The translations under genes and the position numbers were made by a program. A model generated the notes under the pieces. That model was not told where the DNA came from. It saw only the letters and a list, made by a program, of their open reading frames with translations, and ran no database searches. A stretch of 64,000 nt of DNA from contig CM044955.1 in NCBI GenBank assembly GCA_024516035.1, positions 55,331,257-55,395,256 of the forward strand, read 5' to 3'. The stretch comes from Bactericera cockerelli (lineage: Eukaryota; Arthropoda; Insecta; Hemiptera; Triozidae). This document shows, one piece after another, positions 22,749 through 33,944 of this stretch; within the stretch, counting starts at the first letter, position 1; each line of letters starts with the position of its first letter.

Positions 22749-22844
22749 AATCAAGCTGGATGAGATTAAACTTTCTGGACTTTCTGGTTCGTGAATTTCC
22801 TGCGAATGAAGCGTAAAAGCCCCGTTTATTATAAAAATTGAAAA

Positions 22845-23030
22845 ATGTCTCGGTAGCTAAGTGGTCAAGGCGTCTGACTGGTAATCCAGAGGTTGCGGAT
22901 TCAAAACCCAGCCGGGACGTGAGCCTCCAATTTGGGATTTTGACCTCATAATAATAAGTTTTGGGCTAACTGTTGGAATAATGAAATATATCGGCCAGTA
23001 TAAATAAGGCGATATTATTATTATAAATAA
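22845..23030 (+). mobile_element. SINE-C
   Basis: TGTCTCGGTAGCTAAGTGG (A box) and GCGGATTCAAAACCC (B box). The 3' end is CCAGTATAAATAAGGCGATA followed by (TTA)n. Confidence 0.8.
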
Positions 23031-23819
23031 TAAAATTAAACATTGATAAAAGTTATACAAGTATAGTACAAGTTAAAGGAGAAGAATGCGTGATGGAAAT
23101 GCAGAAAAGGGAAGAAAATAAAAGTGAAGATACTCAGAATGAAGTCAACTGTTGAGTGAACATGGAAATTGTTCCAAGTCGCTGACAGCGACAGGAAAAT
23201 AGTTGTCTGGGATTAAAAATATAAGGAGAAGACAGAGGAGAGAGATGGGAGACAAGAGGAAAAGAGAGAGAAGAAGATATTGTAGGATGTCAAATATAAT
23301 ATTCTGCCAGCCGAGAAAGACAGGAGATAGACAGAGACAGAGGAAGAATGGATGAGTTAGAGAGAGGGGAGGGAAAATGATTCAATACTATTATTATTAG
23401 AATTTCAATTTGAATCCTGGGGGGCTATAGATAGTATAGAATTATAGATAAAAAGGCGGCTCTTAAAACATAAATTCAGATTCCAACGAACAGAGGGTAA
23501 AACTTTCGTTATAAAAATCCAACTTTAAAACCATGGACAAAAAATAAATGGAGATGTTATAAAACTCCAAGATGTTATAAAAATCTGGTGTGACACCACA
23601 CGACTTTCCTTATCACCTCCAATGGTGACTCAACGAGACCAGTTAGCTAAAAATCAATGTCAAATTTGTAATCAGCACCTCAAAATCATTGGATTTGATA
23701 GGTCGCAACCCCCATCTAAGATTAGCCCAAGACGGATCTGAATTCACACTACTTTTTTGTATCTTCAACCAATTCAAAAACTTGGCCCTTGTCCGATCAC
23801 AGACAAACAGACCTCTTTA
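23031..23819. other. Purine-rich tract and an unnamed dispersed repeat
   Basis: 23095-23390 is GA-rich. About 23575-23720 (CACACGACTTTCCTTATC, GGTGACTCAACG, TTGGATTTGATAGGTCGCAA) is repeated at about 50270-50420. Otherwise unassigned. Confidence 0.5.
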
Positions 23820-24015
23820 ACATCTCGGTCAATCGAGACGGGGGTTCTACCCTCCATTGGCTGGAATTTAACAAAACAGCCACTCTTATTAACCTCACAC
23901 AGCCTGGATTCGGGCCGGGAAAAGCCAGCATCACAAGAGTTTGAATTTGAATGGTCACTCATCCAGGTTCTAACCTCGCTGGACATTGCTTCAGTGATCT
24001 GACGATAAGGAGTGC
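23820..24015 (-). mobile_element. 5S-headed SINE
   Basis: The core complement (GACGGGGGTTCTACCCTCCA, GGGCCGGGAAAAGCCAGC) is followed by the 5S complement GAATGGTCACTCATCCAGG, CTAACCTCGCTGGACATTGC and CAGTGATCTGACGA. Confidence 0.75.
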
Positions 24016-24237
24016 GGATCCTAATTACAAGTTCAAGTCATTTCTAAAGCCCTTTCACTCCTAGACCACACCACCAAATCACATTTTGTATCAACAAAAT
24101 TCTTGTGACAAACTCTTTTCACAAAATGAAATGTCCGTAAACATTTTGTACCAAAACAGATATTCATGAGAAACTTCTCAAACTTCTCACTTTTCTGTTT
24201 GATTGATGAAATTAGTTTGTAAGATTAATTTAAGACA

Positions 24238-24412
24238 AGGGTTGGTTGGAAGAGATTGTCACAGGCAATGACCCCGCCATTTAGGTAGGACATTAGGTTT
24301 ATTATCTTTTTCTGTTCTTGTTTCTTTGTTCTATTTAAATATTTTTTCTTTATAATTTCATTGTATTGCACAGTAAATATTGTACTTTGTCTTTACCTAA
24401 TAAAGAATAATA
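24238..24412 (+). mobile_element. LINE 3' tail D
   Basis: GGTTGGTTGGAAGAGATTGT, CACAGGCAATGACCCCGCC, ATTTAGGTAGGACATTAGG, then TACTTTGTCTTTACCTAATAA and an A-rich tail. Confidence 0.75.
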
Positions 24413-24627
24413 ACAAGAAGACTCATCTGTTATCAGGTGTTTTTTTCAACGCCACAAAGAGCCGCCTTTCTACATAATATTATCCTCTCTTGCGAATAGA
24501 TAAGTACAGAGTAGAATTTAATAGAATATTAGAATAGAATAGAAGCTGAGACAGTGATGGGTGTAAAGACAGTGAGATCCCTGCGGTGACACAAGACAAG
24601 CAGATCAGGGGGTTCGAACAATAAGAA

Positions 24628-25030
24628 TTCTCTTTAGTGGAGGGTAGCCACCAGGGGACGTTAATGTTCAAAACATTTTCTACCAACTAACTCCCAGATT
24701 TTAGATTTTTTAGTTATCATATTTGTGTTAATCACTTTCGTGATGTCACAACTACTAAAACTAGCTTTATTAAATCTACGGTACTTTACTAAACCGGGAT
24801 TGAACCACCGACCTCCAGGTTACAAGTCCGCCACCTTATCGATCATGTTACTGAGGTCGGTGGTCACAACGGTCCACTGTATTATCAAGCTACTATATCA
24901 TGTGGTCTGAACGGTTACATACTCAAATAAATGATGAAAAATTCATGTATTCGATGAGATTCGAACCAACGAATCCCTACGATATATGGATGACGAGAGT
25001 GTGTCTTAAACCCTTGACCTATCTATGCAT
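24628..25030 (-). mobile_element. SINE-A interrupted by SINE-B
   Basis: The tail part (24628-24705, AATGTTCAAAACATTTTC) and the head part (about 24890-25030, ATGTGGTCTGAAC then GATTCGAACCAACG) bracket a SINE-B in the same orientation. Diverged, and the exact junctions are unclear. Confidence 0.6.
24715..24866 (-). mobile_element. SINE-B, full
   Basis: AGTTATCATATTTGTGTTAA at the 3' side, then AATCACTTTCGTGAT stem, B-box complement GGGATTGAACCACCGACC and head CTGAGGTCGGT. Confidence 0.8.
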
Positions 25031-25070
25031 GTGCAGTATCTCAGGTACTACTTGTGCACTTGACACAAAA

Positions 25071-25240
25071 GTCTGGCTGGGGGACTATAAACATTAAACA
25101 GGGAGTAGACCAGCATTGGCTTGGTTCTGGGGGCCCTTGTCAATTATTAGCCTCCTTGTAAAGACAGTGGTAGAAGTGCTGAGTCATTCCTCCCCTGTCT
25201 GGCTACAATCGTTCACGATGAAGCCACCCTATGATGATGA
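25071..25240 (+). mobile_element. Repeat E (3' end TGATGATGA)
   Basis: GTCTGGCTGGGGGACTATAA, CAGGGAGTAGACCAGCATTG, GGCCCTTGTCAATTATTAGC, GTAAAGACAGTGGTAGAAG and CGTTCACGATGAAGCCACCC in fixed order, ending in ATGATGATGA. Six copies lie in this window. It has no tRNA-like head; a LINE 3' end with a short tandem tail is the best guess. Confidence 0.75.
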
Positions 25241-25249
25241 ATACAGTTT

Positions 25250-25392
25250 ATTTATGTTTAACGTCGCTTTCACGTACATGGTCATATCATGAAGGAAGTC
25301 TTATCCATCATTCACTGCGCAAATAAACCGTATTCTCAAAACCTCACTCAGCCTGAGTGGAGCCAGAATTAGCCAGCAGAACGTGGATTGCC
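25250..25392 (-). mobile_element. Core-SINE fragment
   Basis: GTTTAACGTCGCTTTCACG, CATTCACTGCGCAAA, CCTCACTCAGCCTGAGTGG and AGCCAGCAGAACGTGGATT are the shared core in minus orientation. Confidence 0.65.
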
Positions 25393-25752
25393 ATTATTAT
25401 TATGGAGGGACGCTATGCTCGTATGTGTATGTACGTACATTTTTTTTTTCGATTTGCATATAGGACAGAAAAGCACATCAAATTTACTTTTCCAGATAAA
25501 CCTGTGAGTAAGAAACAAACTGAACAATGAGGAAAGCTGTGAGAAAGCACAACACGTTGCAAATTTGCTGGCAATTGGAGAAGAGTTTTAAAAATGAGGT
25601 TCCTCGTATTAAGAATTAAGGGCGGAATTAATTGACATTTTTGCAATACCTCTGATGAGCTAAATCTGGATTTGTCTTGGGTGGGGAAAGATAATGCTAT
25701 CTTATGACCGTGACTTAATATCACCATTTGTCAATTACTTTCGCCCTAAATG
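25393..25752. other. Unassigned sequence
   Basis: About 25610-25680 (GGGCGGAATTAATTGACATT) resembles 56305-56350. No gene recognised. Confidence 0.3.
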
Positions 25753-26105
25753 TCTGTCCGGTAGCTCAGTAGTCAAGGCGTCTGTCTGGATATCCAGAGG
25801 TTGCTGATTCGAAACCCGGCCGGGACATGACAAGTTATCCTCCCATTCAGGTTGTTGACCACATAATAATACGTCTTGGCCTTACTGCTGTAATAGTGGG
25901 ACTCAGTAGCTTGATCGATAAGGCGGCGGACTTGTAACCTGGAGGTCGGTGGTTCAAGTCCCGGTTTCAGAGTAAATTTAGTAAAGCGAGTTAGAGTAGT
26001 TGTGACATTACGAAAGTGATTTACACAAATATGATAACTTGAAAAAAAAACTTAACTTAGTGGGACTCATTATTCCTAGTCGGGCAGTATAAATAAGGCG
26101 ATATT
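25753..26105 (+). mobile_element. SINE-C interrupted by SINE-B
   Basis: The tRNA-like head (CGGTAGCTCAGTAGTCAAGG, GATTCGAAACCC) and tail (AGTCGGGCAGTATAAATAAG, GCGATATTG) are separated by a complete SINE-B. The 10 bases TAGTGGGACT occur on both sides (25894-25903, 26058-26067), a clean target duplication. Confidence 0.85.
25904..26057 (+). mobile_element. SINE-B nested in SINE-C
   Basis: CAGTAGCTTGATCGATAAGG, GGTTCAAGTCCCGG, GTGACATTACGAAAGTGAT and CACAAATATGATAACTTG, then an A9 tail. Confidence 0.85.
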
Positions 26106-26189
26106 GTTAATATTTTTCTTTTTCTTCCGATAACATCAGGTATAATCAGAAGTACACTATAAAATTTGTAAAAATCCCATTCTTCTTGC

Positions 26190-26201
26190 GATAGGCGATA
26201 A
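26190..26201. repeat. Target-site duplication of the I-like LINE, 3' copy
   Basis: GATAGGCGATAA, identical to 38417-38428, directly bordering the poly(T) (minus-strand poly(A)) at 26202-26225. Confidence 0.85.
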
Positions 26202-26348
26202 TTTTTTTTTTTTTTTTTTTTTTTTGGCATTGGTTGGCAAGGCCATTCCATACAGCTATAAAATTTTATTTTATTATTTTACATTTTACTAATAAAATAT
26301 ACATGAAAAAAATACGTACCTAAAAAATATTGGAAAGGGTAAAAAAAA

Positions 26349-29300
26349 TTATATGTGGATATTGTTTTGCTGTATGAAAGAAAAAATAAAACCATAAGTT
26401 CTGGTATCCTGCAGAATTGTTTCATATGAGAAAGGGTTGTCGCAAATTTTTGTGAGGGATTTGAAAAGTGGCCCTCGTGTCTGGGTGTATCTCGAGCATT
26501 GCATAATTATATGTTGGAAGTCTTCCCTCTCCCCACACTCTGGACAGTGGTTACTTGGCTCTAAGTTTATTTTGTGCAGGTATGACTTACACAAACCGTG
26601 GTTCACTCTTAATCGGTTGAAATAAACGATGAATTTCCTCGAGCTTAGGTAACGGTCGTTAAACCATGTTTTCTTGGAAATATCACTGAAAAGATTTTTG
26701 TAGAAAAGTCCCTTACAGTTGGTTTTGTCTTGTAAATTATGTAGTTCTTTCTGATTTTGGTTTTCTATAAAACACTTGACATCTGTGAGGCAAATTTTTA
26801 TATCGAAATTTTCTCCATGCACGGTGGCGTGTCGGGCCAACATATCCGCCTCCTGGTTACCTTTAATACCTGCATGACCTTTTATCCATCCCAGTTTAAC
26901 ACACTTTTTCATATTTAATATTTTTTTATAATTGTCTAAAATTTCGAGATGTATATGAGTGGGCATGGTATTAAGGCAATCTCTCGATAGTTTTTGAATG
27001 ACGCTTTTACAATCTGATAATATTAAAATGGTATTACATTCTACAGTTATCGCATACTCTACTGCTTTAAGGATTCCTATCATCTCGGCTGTGTAGGTAG
27101 AAGTAGCTGGATGTAGTGTAAAACAGGAGTGGCTATTTTTGGCAGGGCATACCCATGCCACGCCTACTTTTTCGTTTAACTTAGAGGCATCTGTATAAAT
27201 AACGGTTGAATTAGGACATTTTTCTATTATTTCGTATTGTAGAGCGGAGTTTTGATATTTATCAGGATAAGTTATATAATTAGAAAAAGTTTCAACTGGA
27301 AGGGACATTGTTCCTAAGTTATAATCATACTCGTATACCCGAGGTTTTTCTGTTTTAAAAATCTCTCCCCCGAACTTATGAGACAGCTCACAGTAGCTAT
27401 CGACTATAGGTGGGGTGCGTTTGGTTTTACATAGCCTTGACGTCAGGTGGGTTACGGTTAAGGTATTTAATTTGGCGGTTAGACTTTCTTGTGTGCTGAT
27501 CAGCTTGAGTACAAATCTATTTATTAACTGTTTGGGTCTTTTGCTCACGGGATTTTCCCTACATTCCACTAGGATATTATCTATGGGCGTGCTGTTCAGG
27601 TAACCCATAGCTAGTCTTAATGCTTGATTCTGAACTTTATCTAGTGCTTTCATTTTAGTAGAGCATGATTCGGAATAAAAGAGTGAGCCAAAGTCCAAGG
27701 TAGCACGTATTGTTGCTTTATAATAATTTAGAGCGATAGTGGGGTTCATACCCCAATGTTTGTTACAAATCATTTTCATTATATTAAGGTATTTATTGCA
27801 TTTTACAGTTATAAGTTCTAAATGGTAATTCCAGTTTAATTTTGTTTCCAACAATAATCCAAGGAAGCGGACTTTCCTTTTGACTTCTATATGCATATTT
27901 TTGGCTCGAATTGTATTTTGTATGTTAAGGGACCTTTTTTTGGAAAAAAACACAAGCTTCTGTTTTGGTTGCTGAGAGGGTCAATCCATTTTGTTCCATA
28001 TATTTAAAAGCGTAATCAATTCCCTTGACAGTATAATGCACACAATTTTCTATTTGTTTATCCGTTGTATAAATGCAAAAATCATCCACAAACTGGACGA
28101 TTGATAATTTAGGGGGTAAATATTTTTCTAAATCATAAACATAGAGTGAGTACAGTGGGCAGCTCAAAATATCTCCTTGGCCCAGCCCTAAAAAGGCGTT
28201 TTGAGGTACAGAGAGCTGATTATTAATTCTTAAATGCAGTATTCTACTCTGTATTATTTCATAAATTATGTTTCTAATTCTTTTTGGAATTTTTATTTTA
28301 TCAATTTTTTCCATCAAAATGGGTATTTGAACATTATTGTACGCTCCGACAATATCGTATAATACTGCCAATGTTGATTTTTGCTCTAAAAACCCTTGTT
28401 GGATGTCAAATAGCAGAGAAGCTTGCGCCTCCTGGATAGATTTTGTTTTCCGAAAACCGTATTGTGATTTTGGAAGAATGTTATTATACTCTAACCACCA
28501 GTCCAATCTAGTTTTTATCATTCGTTCGAAAGTTTTGAGTACACAAGAAGCTAACATTCGGCTGGTTTTCCTGGTTTTAAAAAGGGCACTACTACTATTT
28601 CTCGCCATTTAACTGGAATTTTAGATTCTTTCCACATGTAATTAAAAATACTTAAAAGCTGTAATTTACTCATGTCTGGTAATTGCTCAATCATTGGATA
28701 ATGTACATTGTCGCTACCTGGGGCAGTGTTTAGGCCAGCTTTTATTGCTGCTTGTAACCTCTTTAATTGTGAAAATTTTATTCATCTCATCTCTGTGGTC
28801 TTCGGGCGTTAGATTTAGAACAGGGTTCACGAAAGGGGACACATAAGGGGGAGCTAGGGAACTCATTAAATTATCTGCCCAGATTCCTCTCTCCACTGGG
28901 ATTCTGTTTGACGTATTCCTATTTTTTAATCTTTTTACAGAGGACCATATATCGGAGATCTTTGTACGTCTGTTTAAGTTATTTGTAAATTTTACCCACG
29001 CTTTTCTATTTTCTTCTTTACACACTCTTTTGCATAGAGCATCTGATTTTTGATACTCTATGAAATTATTAAAACACGGATTTTCTTTATACAGTTTTAA
29101 CCTTTCTTTACGTTTTAACATTTCATTCTCGCAGATTTTACTCCACCATGGTTTCCTGTATTTCTGGTTTTCATTGAAAAATTTTATTTGAGGAATGGCC
29201 TGAACACACGCTCGCTCCATATTTTCGAAGAAATTTTCGTATGAGTCATATTCTTCCGTATCAGTAACTGAAACTGTGAACTTCTCCATCTCTTCTTTAA

Positions 29301-30036
29301 AAATACCCCAATTTGCTTTTTTAATATTCCATTTTCGTATAGGAACTTTAAGAACTGATGCGACCTCGAAATTATTAGATTCTAGTAAGAGGGGGAAGTG
29401 ATTGGACCCCAAGGTGTCGTCTAGTGTACTACTAGAAAATTTATAAGAGATATCTGGTGAAGCTAAAGTAATATCTATTACACTTTCATTGATTTGGTCC
29501 ACTCTATTTAATAGAGTCGGTTTCCCATCGTTTAAAATAATCAAATTTTCAGTGTGAATTGCTTCTAAAAGGTCTACTCCTTTTTGGTCTGTTTTTGTGC
29601 ATCCCCATGCAATATTGTGACAGTTGGTATCACCCCCTATTATTGTTGGACCCTGAAAGCTGTTAAAAAATCTTACCCATTCTTGAGTTTTTATTTTGTT
29701 TTCTGGGTTATTATAAAAAGAAATAAAATTAACAGTGGTATTTTGATAGTTAATTTTTACTGCGGATACCAGAACATTATGAATGTGATAATAATCATTA
29801 ACTTCTGTAAAAAATATATTATCTTTGATAAAAATGGCAACTCCTGATTTGCCGTCTTCCCTGTCCTTTCTTACGATATTATAACCTCTGAAATTATAAT
29901 ATTTACCTGGTTTAAACCAGGTCTCTGATATAAGAGCCAGTTGGATTTCCTGATGAAAAAGTATACTTTCTAAACTTTTTTTATTGGCCACAGCGGACCT
30001 AGCATTCCATTGTAAAAGTTTAAAATGTGAGTTCAT
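26349..30036 (-). pseudogene. I-like LINE ORF2: endonuclease, reverse transcriptase, RNase H (frameshifted)
   Basis: This would make the target-primed replication enzyme. The first block (30036-28714) is an AP-type endonuclease: LLQWNARS, ISETWF, GGDTNCHNIAW and GSNHFPL are visible. The usual SDH triad reads SNH, so the catalytic Asp appears lost. The second block (28608-27925) is the reverse transcriptase with QFVDDF as motif C. The third (27953-26349) contains RNase H with YTDAS, YTAEM, LSDCKS, KGHAGI and QEADMLA, so its acidic residues and His are kept, then a C-terminal CPECG...H zinc-like motif. Reading frame changes near 28740, 28570 and 27945; the last is in a T run. The start ATG overlaps the ORF1 stop as ATGA (30036-30033), a common stop-restart layout. 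Confidence 0.9.
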
Positions 30037-31113
30037 GATGATAATTCACCCTCACTAGAAAAGTCATCACTGAAGATGACCTTTTCATTATTTTTATTTT
30101 GTAATAATTGTTTTTCTATGATACCTGTTAATGCTGATTGAGTTATCTGTTTTTTACCACCTACTATATCTATTGAATTCTTAATAACAGTACATATAAA
30201 AAGGGACAACTTATCTATATTTTCAAATTCAAGTGTGCATTTGGTGAGATCCTTATCTTCGTTCCTAGAAGTCCTTGTGAGGCAGACTCCATTGGGCAGC
30301 TGGTTCTGATCGTACTGGTAGCTACACTAGCTACGGGACGCTGCCTGGCACTCTGCGATAAAGTTCTGGTTCTGTGGTGATTCTCGCCGCATTCTCTTCT
30401 TGGATTGACTCCTCTCTGGGGTGGTGTGGGTAAAAATGTGTGTCTTGATGCTCTGCAAAGGTTCAATGTCGCTTCTGATCTCCCTCTCCCTCCATTGGAC
30501 GGTGTTGGGTTGTTTCGTGACGTTTTCATTTACTATATATATTCTGTTTTGAACTACTGAAGAGTAGGAAGATGAAATTTGAGTTTTCGCTTCAAAAAAG
30601 GTAATATTTTCATCAACCATCAAGTTTTTAATCGATTTCTGTTTTTCATATTCCGGACATACGGGTTTTTTGAAATCCACTCTGGATGAGTGGGCCCCTC
30701 CACAGTGAACACATTTCAGCTCTGTCACCTCTTTTGTGCATTCTTCATCTGTGTGTTCTTCAAAACATTTACTACATCGGATTTTTCCTTTACAATATTT
30801 GTCTCTGTGTCCAAAACGTAGGCAATTTCCGCACTGAACGACTTTGGGAACGAACTTTTCAACTTCACATTTAACGTAAAATATTGCTACATGAGTTGGG
30901 ATGGATTGAGCTCGGAAAGTTACTTGGATGGTACCGGTGGGTACGTACTTCTCTGTACCGTCCTCAACAATTCTTCTATTAAATCTATGTACAGCTGTAA
31001 CTTTTGCCTGCATATTGTAAAGGGGTTCAATTTCCTCTAGGAGATCCTCTTCTGAGAGATTCTTATCTACATTTCGCACAGTACCTTGTCGAAAAAGTAT
31101 AAATTTTGGCACA
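30033..31113 (-). pseudogene. I-like LINE ORF1, 3' portion (zinc knuckles)
   Basis: Nucleic-acid-binding Gag-like protein that packages LINE RNA. Three Cys/His knuckles are visible: CGNCLRFGHRDKYC, CSKCFEEHTDEEC and a longer CVHCGGAH...C, after a region like the PRE/RRM-type domain of insect ORF1 proteins. One in-frame TAG at 30327-30329 interrupts it; downstream the same frame stays open to the TGA at 30035-30033, ending GELSS. The other half lies at 37808-38217 beyond the TA insertion. The two parts total 1491 nt, a multiple of three, so apart from the TAG and the insertion the frame is intact. Confidence 0.85.
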
Positions 31114-31115
31114 TA
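31114..31115. repeat. TA target duplication, left copy
   Basis: Borders the GGGTCAAGGGGGGTA terminus at 31116; partner at 37808-37809. Confidence 0.8.
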
Positions 31116-31578
31116 GGGTCAAGGGGGGTATTTACGAACAGGGGGTAATTACGAACAGTGGTCATTGTACCTAAACAGGATAAGATATTTCGAATCTGGT
31201 GGTTGAATACTATTATTTTGAATTGTTTTTACAGGTTGAACACGAGTTTTCGATAGTATTTATTTTCAGTTGTAGTTAGTAAGCTAGTGAAAATAGATCT
31301 ATTAAAAAAAATTGATTTTTGAAGTTTTTGATTTTTTTAAAACAATTTTTTAGGTAAGTGTTACTTGAATTTTTATCATTATTTTACTTTTAATTATTGA
31401 TAAGCATGTTTTTGGTTATTATTTTACAAAAATAATTGTTTTAACCATTTTTTAAGTTATAGTTTTTGTGGTGTTCTTAATTACCCCCGCATTTTTTTGC
31501 TATGGGGTAATTACGAACGCATATTTTGGGTGTTTGTTTTACCCTATAACTTTTTTTGTATTTATCAAAACACTCGGA

Positions 31579-31816
31579 ATGCCCCGGAACTACCAGATGA
31601 AGAAACCACCTCCTTTATATACAGAAGCACAAATGATATCTGCTATTGTATTAGATGTTTTTAATGGCAACCTGGCTGTCAGAAGAGCAACGGCAGTGTT
31701 TTGAGATTCCGCAAACCAAAGTAGAATTTTCCAAACGTAAGGCTCAAAATCCTGAAATACTGGGAGGTTGTAAGAAGTACCAAGATATTAGTAACCTAAT
31801 GTATTGGACCCAATGA
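31579..31816 (+). pseudogene. pogo-like transposase N-terminal fragment
   Basis: The frame from ATG 31579 begins MPRNYQMKK and continues through YTEAQMISAIVLDVF and LAVRRATAVF. That is the layout of the helix-turn-helix (Psq/CENP-B type) domain at the start of pogo/Tigger transposases. A TGA at 31702-31704 follows a T4 run. Shifting by one base there keeps similarity (IPQTKVEF and beyond) to a stop at 31814-31816, so the break is a single-base frameshift. The catalytic DDE part is absent. Family assignment is from memory of the domain pattern. Confidence 0.65.
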
Positions 31817-32069
31817 AGGTATTTGTGTACTTGAACATAGCAAAAGAAAGGAAGAAAAATGAAAGTGTAGAAAACGAAAAGAAATATAGAGGGAACAGTT
31901 TCAAAAAAGAATAAAGAAATGAAGGTAGAAGAAGACAAATCTGAGATTGACAATGACCTAGAAACTATTGATAAGACCAAAATCTGTATAAAAAAAAAAT
32001 GAAAAAAATATATAAAACACCTTGCAAAAGCTCTCATAATTAACTATTACTATTATTATGCTTTTATTA

Positions 32070-32430
32070 CCAGCCTCCGTGGCGTAACGGTTGTGACTAC
32101 TGCCCGAAGTCCAAAGATCCTTAGTTCGATTCCCGGTTGGAGCAGACTTTTTGCACAGAAAATTCTGTCCCCTCCGAACATGTGAGGCTGGCGATTCCGG
32201 CCCCACCCAGGCTGGGTGAGGTTAATGTGGGTAGCTGGTACGATTCCCAGCGAATGGAGGGTGAAACCCCCGTCCTGTCTACCTCAAGTCAGGATGTTAA
32301 AACCAAATAGAATCAATGGACATGAAAGGAGCCTAGACATTGGATCTGGGTGTCCATATAATCCTCTCACCACCGTGATTTAGGTATCTTTACCTATCTC
32401 ACGGACACGAAATTATTATTATTACTATTA
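32070..32430 (+). mobile_element. SINE with tRNA-like head and shared core, full length
   Basis: The head (CAGCCTCCGTGGCGTAACGG, B box GTTCGATTCCC) is followed by GTGAGGCTGGCGATTCCGGC, CCACCCAGGCTGGGTGAGG, GCGAATGGAGGGTGAAACCC and GTCAGGATGTTAAAACCAAA, ending with (ATT)n. The middle is the same core that carries a 5S head at 54158-54424. It is inserted in the pogo-like element. Confidence 0.8.
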
Positions 32431-32777
32431 TTTGCAAGATTATTTCTCTGTGGTTGTAGTGGTCAGTCGATTGTTTATGGCTCCTTCTAAATTTAAAAAT
32501 TATGCAGTAAAAACTGTGTTAACAAATTTTTAACTTAGTGATATCTGTGTAATTTTTATTTATTTTTAATGTAGTGTTTTTACTTTTTTGAAATATGCTT
32601 TCGTAAAAAAGTTTTCTTTGTTTAATGTTTCGTCACGTGTTGTTCCAGTATCTCGGATTCCCTAGCTAAGTATCATAAACTATATCTGTGTATTTTATTC
32701 GGTAACACAATCTATCTATACATTCAAATTCGTATCTTCTGATAACGGTCAGATGCTCTGGCCTGTTCGGTGTCACT

Positions 32778-33944
32778 ATGTCTAATTGTGACAAATGCAA
32801 CTTGGTTATTGATGGTGACGCTGGGTCTGCCAGATGTTCTGGATGCAACAAACGTTTCCACTTTGGTCAATGTTCAGTTAGCGCTAGTACTTGGAGGGCT
32901 AAGGGTCAGCCCCAACGTGATGAGTGGCGTTGTAAGACTTGTATTCAGGCAAGTAAAGGGTCTAAGCCTAATGATATAACGCCCGAAGTTCTATCTGAAA
33001 ACCCAGCTGATATGCTTAAGTCAATTCAAGACTCCTTCGGTCAATTTGTCCTTCAGCAGGATAAAAAGTTCAATAATCTGAAATCTGATCTTAAATCTCA
33101 GTCTGCTGATCTGTTTAGTAATTTGGAAAAACTGTTGCATGGCTTGGTCACTGAACTGAAAGAGGTTAAATCTGAAGTCAAAACTATGGTGGCTCAGCAG
33201 AAATTACTCATAGAGGAGAAAAATGTTCTGAAGACTGATCTGATAGATGCCAAGAAGAGAATTGCAGAGTGGGAACTGAAGATGTCTCAAGCTGCTAAGC
33301 AAGACACTGGGACTCCTCCCACCTATGCTAATGCTATTCATAGAGACTTTCGTTATCAACAGAATGATAATCATGCTTCAAGTGACAGGGCCCGTGTGTC
33401 AAAGCCACATACACCTACCCGGTCAACTGGTGATATCACTGCGGTGACTAGCGCACGGCCTCAGATGTCCAGCTCTGCTAGTAGAAATGCGTATGCTGCT
33501 GCTGTGGGGTCGACTGCTGAGGAACCCTCTGCTCCTGCTCCTGGTGGTGATGTGAATGGGTGGCGTACTGCAAATTATCGTAGGAAACGTACTGATGCCA
33601 AGATTGGTAAGAAATCACTGGATCAGGTCACAGGTACACAGTCAAATCTCATGGCGGCCCCTCGCGTGCAGACCTCAGCGATGTTTGTAAGCCGTTTCAG
33701 CCCTACAGTCTCCTCCAAATGTATTGCGGATATGGTGCAGTCCTCTGCGAATCAACTGACTCAGCTGAAGGTGACGAAGCTCAAATGTCGTCATGCTGAC
33801 AAGTATTCCTCCTTCCATGTCGAGGTTCTGCTGTCGGAGTTCGCACAGATTGATGATGTCAGCATCTGGCCAGATGGCTGTCTGATGAAGCCGTTCAATG
33901 GTAGACTGAAGCCTGAGTTTATAGTCATGGAGGATGACTCTTAA
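32778..33944 (+). CDS. PHD-LINE ORF1 protein, 388 aa, intact
   Basis: Probable RNA-binding/chaperone protein of the retrotransposon. Residues 4-55 form a PHD-type zinc finger with ligands C4, C7, C20, C23, H28, C32, C52 and C55. Residues of about 85-175 are rich in Leu/Lys/Glu heptads and predict a coiled coil for multimerisation. About 180-290 is a Ser/Ala/Pro linker. About 300-388 (FVSRFSP, YSSFHVEV, SIWPDGC) resembles the conserved C-terminal domain of CR1/Jockey-group ORF1 proteins. No stop or frameshift is present. Its last 11 bases overlap the ATG at 33934, suggesting coupled translation; an alternative ORF2 start is 33955. It is expressed only if this copy is transcribed. Confidence 0.85.
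   Translation: MSNCDKCNLVIDGDAGSARCSGCNKRFHFGQCSVSASTWRAKGQPQRDEWRCKTCIQASKGSKPNDITPEVLSENPADMLKSIQDSFGQFVLQQDKKFNNLKSDLKSQSADLFSNLEKLLHGLVTELKEVKSEVKTMVAQQKLLIEEKNVLKTDLIDAKKRIAEWELKMSQAAKQDTGTPPTYANAIHRDFRYQQNDNHASSDRARVSKPHTPTRSTGDITAVTSARPQMSSSASRNAYAAAVGSTAEEPSAPAPGGDVNGWRTANYRRKRTDAKIGKKSLDQVTGTQSNLMAAPRVQTSAMFVSRFSPTVSSKCIADMVQSSANQLTQLKVTKLKCRHADKYSSFHVEVLLSEFAQIDDVSIWPDGCLMKPFNGRLKPEFIVMEDDS

Noticed and set aside
26349..30036. Retrovirus or LTR element
   Set aside because: AP endonuclease, poly(A) tail, 12-bp duplication and absence of LTRs, protease and integrase show a non-LTR element.
32778..33944. Host chromatin protein with PHD finger
   Set aside because: The downstream overlapping endonuclease-RT frame and the C-terminal ORF1-type domain show it belongs to the LINE.
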